IMG/VR virus record: IMGVR_UViG_3300025070_000220
Coordinates: 1-24,808 of that record
DNA from: a virus
Direction: 5' to 3' (one strand)
DNA: 24,808 bases
Shown: piece after piece, positions 15,433-20,496 of the stretch
Numbering within the stretch: the first letter of the stretch is position 1
Layout of the letters: the number at the start of each line of letters is the position of its first letter
Notes under the pieces: generated by a model
Database searches by the model: none
Told to the model about the DNA's origin: nothing
What the model saw: the letters and a program-made list of their open reading frames with translations, nothing else
Program-made: the position numbers and the translations under genes

Positions 15433-15633
15433 ATGCCAGCTCGTAAGACTACAGCAGAAGTCCACACACAACTACAAGTACATGAAAAGATGTGCGAAGA
15501 AAGATGGAAAACTATTTATAGAAAAACTGATGATCTACAAGCATCAATAAATAGTATGAGAATGTGGCTTTTAGGTGGTCTTACAACAATAGTGGCATCC
15601 TTGATAACAATTATTATTAGAGGTTTAATCTAA
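15433..15633 (+). CDS. Holin-like protein with one C-terminal membrane segment
   Basis: A 66-aa protein with a charged N-terminal helix (VHEKMCEERWKTIYRKTDDL), a short linker, and one strongly hydrophobic C-terminal segment (residues about 44-66, MWLLGGLTTIVASLITIIIR). The layout resembles XhlA or BhlA-type accessory lysis proteins: a cytoplasmic coiled helix plus a single membrane anchor. It sits directly before the 3TM holin and lysozyme, which supports a lysis role. It could be an antiholin, a co-holin or a membrane anchor for another lysis protein; the sequence does not decide. Confidence 0.65.
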   Translation: MPARKTTAEVHTQLQVHEKMCEERWKTIYRKTDDLQASINSMRMWLLGGLTTIVASLITIIIRGLI

Positions 15634-15646
15634 TAAACACAAACTT

Positions 15647-16018
15647 ATGATAGACAAACTTATCAAGCCTATCAGCGATATCCTAGATAAATTCATTCCT
15701 GATGCTGATGTCAAACAAAAGATTGCACATGAACTTGCAACCATGTCAGAAAAACATATTCACGAAATTGCAAAAGCACAAATAGAAGTAAACAAAGAAG
15801 AAGCTAAAGGTAATTGGTTTCAATCATCTTGGCGACCAGCAACAGCTTGGGTATGTGTTGCAGGTTTTGCAGTCAACTTTCTAATTAGTCCTTTATTAGC
15901 ACCTTTTGGTATTGATGTACCTCAAGCTGATACTTCTACTATGTTACCTGTATTAATGGGTATGCTAGGACTTGGTGGTATGAGAAGCTATGAGAAAACT
16001 AAAGGATTGACAAAGTAA
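15647..16018 (+). CDS. Holin of the 3TM / gene-transfer-agent type
   Basis: A 123-aa inner-membrane pore protein that would time lysis. It has an amphipathic N-terminal half (DKLIKPISDILDKFIPDADV, then KQKIAHELATM and EIAKAQIEVNKEEAKG). This is followed by the family hallmark 'F-Q-S-S-W-R-P-A-T-A-W' around residues 58-68, a hydrophobic segment (VCVAGFAVNFLISPLLAPFG) and a Gly/Met-rich second segment (MLPVLMGMLGLGGMRSYEK). The WRPxxxW motif and 'GGMRSYEK' ending are characteristic of the holin family first noted in gene transfer agents. The stop overlaps the lysozyme start (TAATG), so holin and endolysin are made together. Confidence 0.85.
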   Translation: MIDKLIKPISDILDKFIPDADVKQKIAHELATMSEKHIHEIAKAQIEVNKEEAKGNWFQSSWRPATAWVCVAGFAVNFLISPLLAPFGIDVPQADTSTMLPVLMGMLGLGGMRSYEKTKGLTK

Positions 16019-16464
16019 TGTACGACAACATAAAAGAAATGCTAATCAAGAATGAAGGATTGGTTCTTCAATTGTATAAATGCAAAAATGACAAAAATTC
16101 AATTGGGGTTGGAAGGAATTTGGATGCCAATGGCATATCAGAAGATGAAGCTATGTATCTTTTAGAAAATGACATTCAAAGAGTAGTAGATAACTTAGAT
16201 AAAAATTGGGAAGTATGGAGAAGTTTCCCACCACTTGCTCAAGAAGTATGTATAGATTGTGCTTTTCAAATGGGTATAACTGGTTGGATGAATTTTAGAA
16301 GAACAAGAGCATTAATGGAAATGGGAGCATGGCTTGAAGCATCTGAAGAGATTTTACGTTCAAAATATGCAACTGTAGATACACCAAATAGGGCAGCTAG
16401 GAATTCAAGAAAACTAGCTTTGTGTAAAAGTGCCAAGAAAAACATCAGACCAACATCAAGCTAA
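16018..16464 (+). CDS. Endolysin, T4-type lysozyme (GH24) with Glu-Cys-Ser catalytic set
   Basis: A 148-aa muramidase that cuts the peptidoglycan MurNAc-GlcNAc bond. The active-site block is MLIKNEGLVLQLYKCKND and then KNSIGVGRNL. Aligned with T4 lysozyme, E13 equals E11, C22 stands where D20 is, and S28 where T26 is. Downstream marks of GH24 are FQMGITGWMNFRRTRALM and DTPNRAARNSRKL. The 'E-x8-(D/C)-x5-T' motif is known to accept Cys in the second place; Ser in the third is a conservative but less usual change. There is no signal peptide or signal-anchor, so export must rely on the holin. Confidence 0.9.
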   Translation: MYDNIKEMLIKNEGLVLQLYKCKNDKNSIGVGRNLDANGISEDEAMYLLENDIQRVVDNLDKNWEVWRSFPPLAQEVCIDCAFQMGITGWMNFRRTRALMEMGAWLEASEEILRSKYATVDTPNRAARNSRKLALCKSAKKNIRPTSS

Positions 16465-16876
16465 TTCTAGACTTGGTGCTTTAGGAGAATCATTAGTTCA
16501 AACCTTCTTGCTTGAGTACGCTGACTTTTGTTACCCAACCCAAGAAAAACATCCTGCTGATCTTATGGTTGAGTTTGGATCAGCTAAATATACAGTGCAA
16601 GTAAAAAGCAGAAGAGCCACTAAAGAAAAGAAGTTTGTATTTGCTGCTGAGAACTCAAGGTCACAATCTGAAACCTATAAACATTACACTTGCGATATTC
16701 TAGCTTTTGTATTCTTTGATGGAGAAGATAAACGAATCATGTTCAAAGCAAATACATCATCACAAAACTATTTTACTTTTGACAAGAAAGTTATCACCGA
16801 ATCTATGGAATTAGATTCTCTAAAAGAAACACTAGACAATTTAAGCTCAGTACCAGTTCTAAATCCTTTAATTTAG
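16430..16876 (+). CDS. PD-(D/E)XK nuclease-like protein overlapping the lysozyme
   Basis: A 148-aa protein with a plausible PD-(D/E)XK core: E20 in a helix (GALGESLVQTFLLEY), D44 in HPADLMVEF, and Q57-V-K59 in YTVQVKSRR, i.e. the Q-x-K variant of the third motif. This is the arrangement of Holliday-junction-resolvase-like and related DNA nucleases. The likely start is GTG at 16430, inside the last 35 bases of the lysozyme; no ATG is available before the motifs. It has no neighbour of obvious related function, being the last gene before the intergenic promoter. It may act on host DNA or late replication intermediates. Fold likely; target unknown. Confidence 0.68.
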   Translation: MPRKTSDQHQANSRLGALGESLVQTFLLEYADFCYPTQEKHPADLMVEFGSAKYTVQVKSRRATKEKKFVFAAENSRSQSETYKHYTCDILAFVFFDGEDKRIMFKANTSSQNYFTFDKKVITESMELDSLKETLDNLSSVPVLNPLI

Positions 16877-16912
16877 CACCTAAAAATAAATTAAAATATT
16901 TTCATATAACTA

Positions 16913-16940
16913 TATACATTTATATATTTTTATATATAAT
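16913..16940 (+). promoter_or_regulatory. Probable sigma70-type promoter for the right-hand gene block
   Basis: In the 101-base gap after the late genes, TATAAT at 16935-16940 is a perfect -10 box. TATACA at 16913-16918 matches the -35 consensus at four of six places, with a 16-base spacer. The surroundings are almost pure A/T. It lies 38 bases before the ATG of a gene with a strong AAGGAG ribosome site, and it separates lysis genes from the small-gene and replication block. AT-rich genomes contain chance TATAAT, so this is moderate. Confidence 0.5.
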
Positions 16941-16977
16941 GGGTAGTATGTTAATTAAAAATAAGGAGTTAAATAAC

Positions 16978-17184
16978 ATGACAAATAAAGTAAATTGTAA
17001 TAAATGCAATAAAAAATTCAAACTAGGTAAACCAAAAGCCTATCGTTATTTTTGGGATAATAAGTGGGAGTTTTATGAATGTGGTGGCTCACAATTTTGG
17101 GACGCAGATTATACAATCCCACCTAAACATTATTGTAGCGAATGCCACACCGGTGGGGATGAGGGTATACCATATAAGAATTAA
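16978..17184 (+). CDS. Small zinc-ribbon-like protein
   Basis: A 68-aa protein with two cysteine pairs, CNKC (residues 7-10) and CSEC (about residues 55-58), and one further Cys in WEFYECGGSQFW. The paired CxxC motifs, one near each end, suggest a zinc-binding ribbon. The interior is rich in aromatic residues (YRYFWDNKWEFYE). An upstream in-frame ATG at 16939 exists, but it overlaps the -10 box. AAGGAG at 16963-16968 fits the ATG at 16978, so I use that. It is first in the putative early operon, a common place for small host-interaction proteins. The function is unknown. Confidence 0.65.
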   Translation: MTNKVNCNKCNKKFKLGKPKAYRYFWDNKWEFYECGGSQFWDADYTIPPKHYCSECHTGGDEGIPYKN

Positions 17185-17203
17185 AACTTAAGGAGCAAGT
17201 ATT

Positions 17204-17350
17204 ATGACTAGATACACACTACAAGTTCAACTACCTAGCTTAGGCTGGGTGGTTGCTATCAAGACTAGCGACTTATTCTACATGGCTAGTAAGAGAGCAA
17301 GATTAATTGCTCAAGGGCATAAGGTTAAATTAACTAAGGAGAAGAAGTAA
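17204..17350 (+). CDS. Small basic protein (48 aa), unknown
   Basis: It has a strong AAGGAG ribosome site (17190-17195) before the ATG. The protein begins MTRYTLQVQLPSLGWVVAIK, continues SDLFYMASKRARLIAQGHKV and ends LTKEKK. It looks like a tiny beta-hairpin followed by a basic helix. The stop TAA overlaps the next ATG (TAATG at 17348-17352). It has no recognised family. The ribosome site and coupling make it a believable gene despite its size. Confidence 0.6.
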   Translation: MTRYTLQVQLPSLGWVVAIKTSDLFYMASKRARLIAQGHKVKLTKEKK

Positions 17351-17607
17351 TGAACCTAATGTGCAATACCAAGCATGGTGCTATTGAATGGAGATGGAAA
17401 GATACAGGTCAACCATCTCCTGAATACAAATCATTGAATCATCAATGGTGGATTCCTAAGAAGTCTGAGTTTGAATTAGTAACTAAAGTTGATGCTTCTA
17501 TCAAACAAGAACTCAAAGATGAGATTTGGGAAGATATGCAATCTGATTTTGAGTATCAGAAAAGCATTTATAAATTACATAAATTAAATAAAAAGGAGAA
17601 GAAATAA
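17350..17607 (+). CDS. Small protein (85 aa), unknown
   Basis: An unrecognised protein coupled to its neighbours by TAATG at both ends. The N-terminal half is rich in Trp (IEWRWKDTG, HQWWIPKKSE), while the C-terminal half is a long charged helix (ASIKQELKDEIWEDMQSDFE and on) ending in KLNKKEKK. One Cys at residue 5 has no partner. No membrane segment or catalytic motif is visible. Confidence 0.6.
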   Translation: MNLMCNTKHGAIEWRWKDTGQPSPEYKSLNHQWWIPKKSEFELVTKVDASIKQELKDEIWEDMQSDFEYQKSIYKLHKLNKKEKK

Positions 17608-17699
17608 TGGACTTTCAATTATTAATATTAGTAGCTGCTGTAGCTTACCTATCATATGGTGCTGCACTTTTAATCAACGACAGGAATAACAGAAAATGA
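17607..17699 (+). CDS. Tiny single-membrane-segment protein (30 aa)
   Basis: The ATG overlaps the upstream stop (TAATG), and AAGGAG (17593-17598) lies before it. The product is a hydrophobic helix (LLILVAAVAYLSYGAALLI) followed by a polar NDRNNRK tail, so it would sit in the inner membrane with a positively charged C-terminal end inside. Its TGA overlaps the following ATG. Proteins this small in early phage blocks can modify host membrane functions or exclude other phages, but nothing here shows which. Confidence 0.55.
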   Translation: MDFQLLILVAAVAYLSYGAALLINDRNNRK

Positions 17700-17872
17700 A
17701 TGTAACATTTAATTTATTAGGTGGTGGTGAATTAAATATCCCACCAAGAGCAATCAGTGGTTTCTATAAAGACCAGTTCACCAGTGAAGTTATTGTTGAG
17801 GTTGGTGAAGATGAATACAAAGTCAGGGATTCACTTGATGAAGTTAAATACATATTAGGATTAGCAAGATGA
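17696..17872 (+). CDS. Small beta-rich protein (58 aa), unknown
   Basis: It starts at ATG 17696, overlapping the previous TGA (ATGA), and ends with ATGA at the RecE-like gene start. The sequence opens MNVTFNLLGGGELNIPPRAI, continues TSEVIVEVGEDEYKVRDSLD and ends EVKYILGLAR. Alternating hydrophobic strands and a short C-terminal helix suggest a compact beta fold. It lacks cysteines and membrane segments. Coupling to the exonuclease gene hints at, but does not prove, a role in the same process. Confidence 0.58.
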   Translation: MNVTFNLLGGGELNIPPRAISGFYKDQFTSEVIVEVGEDEYKVRDSLDEVKYILGLAR

Positions 17873-18699
17873 AAATAGAATCACTAAAGAAGTTTGAATC
17901 TAAGCAAAAGGGTCAGGCTCTTATTTATAAAGATATACCTAATCAGGACTATCATGCTGGCGTAGGAGTTAGCTCTAGTTACATCAGAAGGTTTGGTCAG
18001 TCTCAGCTTCATGCTGTTGAGCATAAGCAAGAGGAATCACCAGCATTAAAGTTTGGAACAGCAGCTCATGCTTTATTAGTAGAAGGACAAGAAGCATTTG
18101 ATAAAGAGGTCAGAGTAATTACAGGATCACCTTATACCAAAGCATATAAAGAAGAAAAGGCTGAATATGAAGAAGCTGGTTATATCGTGCTTAAAGAAGA
18201 TGATGCAAAAGTTATACAGGGCATGAAGGACAACATGATCTATGAGGGTAATGCCTATCTAAATGCAAAAGGTAAGATAGCAGAAGCTAGTGTTTACTGG
18301 TATGAAGATGATGTGCTTTGTAAGTGTAGACCTGATTTAATGTGCCCACCTTTAGATGCACCTAATTCAGATAACAAGATTGTGATAGTAGATTATAAAA
18401 CTACACAATCATGCGAACCTCATGCTTTTAATTATTCAGTTAAAAAGTATAGCTACGACTTACAAGCATCATTTTATAGAAGGGGAATGGAGATGGCAGG
18501 ATATGAAGTTACTGATTTCTTATTCATAGCTCAAGAGAAAGTACATCCTTATGCATCTAAAGTATTTAGGATCACTAAAGAACAAATGGATTATGGCTGG
18601 ACTATGATGGAAACTTATTTGGATCAGTATAAAGAATATCAAAAGGGTAAACCTTTAAGTATTTACAATAGTCCTAATGTTGTGGATTTGGTGTTGTAA
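17869..18699 (+). CDS. RecE-like PD-(D/E)XK exonuclease
   Basis: A 276-aa nuclease probably resecting double-stranded ends for phage recombination. The motif order matches the RecB/RecE superfamily: H67 in KFGTAAHALLVEG, E139 in the strand before it (AEASVYW), D156 in RPDLMCP, D175-Y-K177 in IVIVDYKTT, and Q199-x3-Y203 in DLQASFYRRGM, the RecB-type 'QxxxY' signature. The N-terminal YHAGVGVSSSYIRRFGQS block resembles the DUF3799/RecE C-terminal nuclease core. It is far shorter than E. coli RecE and equals just its nuclease domain. No annealing protein of known family follows directly, though the 207-aa SSB-tailed protein further on is a candidate partner. Confidence 0.87.
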   Translation: MKIESLKKFESKQKGQALIYKDIPNQDYHAGVGVSSSYIRRFGQSQLHAVEHKQEESPALKFGTAAHALLVEGQEAFDKEVRVITGSPYTKAYKEEKAEYEEAGYIVLKEDDAKVIQGMKDNMIYEGNAYLNAKGKIAEASVYWYEDDVLCKCRPDLMCPPLDAPNSDNKIVIVDYKTTQSCEPHAFNYSVKKYSYDLQASFYRRGMEMAGYEVTDFLFIAQEKVHPYASKVFRITKEQMDYGWTMMETYLDQYKEYQKGKPLSIYNSPNVVDLVL

Positions 18700-18701
18700 G
18701 T

Positions 18702-18758
18702 AAGGGCAATAGATATATGAGAGTATTTAGATTTATGGAGAGTTTATCATTTGCCCTT
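18702..18758. repeat. Inverted repeat AAGGGCAA ... TTGCCCTT
   Basis: Perfect 8-bp arms at 18702-18709 and 18751-18758, separated by 41 bases, in the 149-base gap after the exonuclease gene. The arms could bind a dimeric regulator or form a long-loop hairpin. The AAGGG of the first arm recurs at 18769-18773. No T-run follows, so it is not an intrinsic terminator of the usual sort. Confidence 0.45.
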
Positions 18759-18821
18759 GAGATTAGTATAAGGGTTTTTGGAAGAGTAGGTAATAAAGTT
18801 CTAGCTTTATTATCAAATTAA
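18717..18821 (+). CDS. Possible tiny protein (34 aa)
   Basis: An open frame fills the gap between the exonuclease and the ribbon-helix-helix gene: MRVFRFMESLSFALEISIRV, then FGRVGNKVLALLSN. It is amphipathic and basic. There is no good ribosome site, and it lies across the AAGGGCAA inverted repeat. It may therefore be chance reading through a regulatory region. Listed because otherwise the gap would be unexplained. Confidence 0.25.
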   Translation: MRVFRFMESLSFALEISIRVFGRVGNKVLALLSN

Positions 18822-18848
18822 TATTAATATAAAAAACGGAGAGTCATT

Positions 18849-19010
18849 ATGGACGAAAAAACAAAAAAGGCACTTTGGATTCCTGAAGAATTACATAAGG
18901 ATATCAAAGTGTTTGCAATCACAAATAATATGAATATCGAATCTGCTACTCAGCTACTGCTGAAGCTAGGCATGGTTTCTTATAAGGAGAATAATCATGG
19001 GTCAAAATAG
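18849..19010 (+). CDS. Ribbon-helix-helix DNA-binding protein (53 aa)
   Basis: A small regulator candidate with a CGGAGAG ribosome site. The sequence KALWIPEELHKDIKVFAITN and then MNIESATQLLLKLGM follows the Arc/CopG-type pattern: one strand with basic and hydrophobic residues (LWIP), a first helix (EELHKDIKVFAITN), a turn, and a second helix (ESATQLLLKLGM). Such proteins act as dimers on short operators. It is the clearest candidate transcription regulator in the window, and the inverted repeat just upstream could be its operator. Its 3' end overlaps the next gene by 14 bases. Confidence 0.68.
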   Translation: MDEKTKKALWIPEELHKDIKVFAITNNMNIESATQLLLKLGMVSYKENNHGSK

Positions 19011-19161
19011 TGCAGCAGTAGAGAAGCGTAGAAAAGAACTAGAACAAGAAAAACTAGATAAGCAGATCAAAACATATTATTTCCAAAAAGGTGCTGGCAA
19101 GCATTACAGAGAAGTAACATATATGAGTGGCAAAGTAGTAAGGACTGATTACGATGCTTGA
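18997..19161 (+). CDS. Small charged protein (54 aa), unknown
   Basis: AAGGAGA lies before the ATG, inside the end of the ribbon-helix-helix gene. The product is a charged helix (AVEKRRKELEQEKLDKQIK) followed by a short strand-rich end (TYYFQKGAGKHYREVTYMSG, VVRTDYDA). It has the look of small conserved phage proteins but no family I can name. Its stop overlaps the next gene by eight bases. Confidence 0.55.
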   Translation: MGQNSAAVEKRRKELEQEKLDKQIKTYYFQKGAGKHYREVTYMSGKVVRTDYDA

Positions 19162-19261
19162 GTGGATTCTATATTTTATTGCAGGAATATTTGGATTAGT
19201 ATTTATAGGTGGATTAATAAGTGTATTAGCATTTATATACATGATTAACGAGTTAGATTAA
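19154..19261 (+). CDS. Tiny single-membrane-segment protein (35 aa)
   Basis: MLEWILYFIAGIFGLVFIGG, then LISVLAFIYMINELD: nearly the whole protein is one long hydrophobic, Gly-containing helix with acidic caps. It starts inside the previous gene and ends TAATG with the resolvase-like gene, so it is part of a coupled string. This is the second membrane micro-protein of the early block. There is no lysis gene next to it, so a holin role is unlikely but not excluded. Confidence 0.55.
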   Translation: MLEWILYFIAGIFGLVFIGGLISVLAFIYMINELD

Positions 19262-19695
19262 TGGTAAATGGTAGAAATAAAGGTGCAGCTTTTGAGAGAC
19301 TTATAGTCAACAAGCTCAATACAGTTTTGGAAGAAAAAGGTTTAGAAGAGAGAGTTAAAAGAAATTTGGATCAGTATCAAACTAAAGGCATGGCTGACAT
19401 TTATTTCAGGAACTTTGCGATTGAATGTAAAAGATATAAGAACAATGGCAAGCAAAACATTTACAAGAACGAATGGTGGCAACAAGCAGTAGATAGTGCT
19501 GGTGATAACTTGATACCTATATTGATCTATAAGTTTGATAGAAGAAGCATTATGGCTGTAGTGCCACTATTTTTAATGAACAACTTTGATAAAGCTAATT
19601 GGGAATGCATATATATGTGTCCTTTATCAGATATATGCGAAAGGTTAGATGAAATCATACAAAAGGCAGATGGATTTAAACAGCTACCTGCTTGA
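19261..19695 (+). CDS. Holliday-junction-resolvase-like PD-(D/E)XK nuclease
   Basis: A 144-aa nuclease, likely resolving branched DNA before packaging. The pattern is NKGAAFERLIVNKLN (E12), GMADIYF (D46) and FAIECKRYKN (E55-C-K57). A conserved-looking WWQQAV helix follows, as in phage and archaeal Hjc-type resolvases where an aromatic helix closes the fold. The N-terminal 'N-x-G-x-x-F-E-R' is the common start of this family in phages. It lies between recombination and replication genes. The identity as a PD-(D/E)XK enzyme is strong; junction resolution is inferred from family and context. Confidence 0.78.
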   Translation: MVNGRNKGAAFERLIVNKLNTVLEEKGLEERVKRNLDQYQTKGMADIYFRNFAIECKRYKNNGKQNIYKNEWWQQAVDSAGDNLIPILIYKFDRRSIMAVVPLFLMNNFDKANWECIYMCPLSDICERLDEIIQKADGFKQLPA

Positions 19696-19858
19696 GCAGG
19701 ACTTTGAGGATTATTGTAGGTTCGCCTATGAAAAGATACAAAGTGCTTGCGAATTTCTTGGCATTATAAATGACGAGGATTTTGAAAGTTTTAAGGAAAG
19801 GTGTTATACCCAACTTGAAGCTGATTATTTAAACAGTATTGAGAAAACAATACATTAA
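19649..19858 (+). CDS. Small acidic protein (69 aa), unknown
   Basis: An acidic, helix-rich protein: LLEQDFEDYCRFAYEKIQSA, then CEFLGIINDEDFESFKERC and a C-terminal YLNSIEKTIH. It overlaps the 3' end of the resolvase-like gene by 47 bases if ATG 19649 is used; ATG 19670 would shorten it by seven residues. Both are preceded by weak AAGG-type ribosome sites, so the start is open. There are no recognised domains. Confidence 0.5.
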   Translation: MKSYKRQMDLNSYLLEQDFEDYCRFAYEKIQSACEFLGIINDEDFESFKERCYTQLEADYLNSIEKTIH

Positions 19859-19872
19859 CCATAGGAGAGTAT

Positions 19873-20496
19873 ATGGATATATTAGGTGGAATGAGTAGTT
19901 CCAACAGTGAGAGTCAGCAAGTTTATCTTGCTTTTAAAACCATGCAGCAGAAGTTTTTTGCTAATGGTGAAACTCCTCTTGATTTTCAATATCTACAGCT
20001 TGATCCTGCTTCCTTTAAAAGTGGCTGGGGTCGTTATACAAAAGCTGAAGGTTTTGAATATCACTGGGATGATAAATTTGGTGTAGTTAGTTCTAAACCA
20101 GCAGAGGATTTTAAAAGAGCATTTAGTGCTTGGGTATTTCCTCAAGGAGCACAACATGCTTACTTATGGCAAAGATTTACCTACGCAGAAACAAGTGCAT
20201 TTAATAGCCTATTAGCTACATTTTGGAATCAAATGGATACATCATCTGATTCTCTTCCAGTAGTTAAGTTTGAAGGATCAAAACCAATTCAGGTTGGTAT
20301 GGGTAATTCTTCTGAGCTAACTTTTAGCTTTGCTAAATTTGCACCAAGAAGTCCTGAGTTTGTAATACCAAGTTGGTATACAGATCAGGAAGCACCAGTA
20401 GAAGACACATTTAAGAGTCCTAATGATGGTCTTAGCGATAAAGTAGCTGAGATGGTAAGTCAGAATGAATTAACAGATGATGATATACCATTCTGA
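19873..20496 (+). CDS. Putative single-strand DNA-binding protein with SSB-type C-terminal tail
   Basis: A 207-aa protein of no family I recognise that ends in NELTDDDIPF. The last six residues, DDDIPF, equal the end of E. coli SSB, the acidic peptide by which SSB recruits its partners. Before it comes an acidic linker (about residues 174-200: DQEAPVEDTFKSPNDG and on). The body (residues 15-170) is rich in aromatic and basic residues (SGWGRYTKAEGFEYHWDDKF, YLWQRFTYAE, WNQM), as expected of ssDNA-binding surfaces. It has its own AGGAGAG ribosome site and ends TGATG with the primase-helicase, so the two are co-translated. It could equally be a single-strand annealing protein working with the RecE-like nuclease. 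Confidence 0.6.
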   Translation: MDILGGMSSSNSESQQVYLAFKTMQQKFFANGETPLDFQYLQLDPASFKSGWGRYTKAEGFEYHWDDKFGVVSSKPAEDFKRAFSAWVFPQGAQHAYLWQRFTYAETSAFNSLLATFWNQMDTSSDSLPVVKFEGSKPIQVGMGNSSELTFSFAKFAPRSPEFVIPSWYTDQEAPVEDTFKSPNDGLSDKVAEMVSQNELTDDDIPF

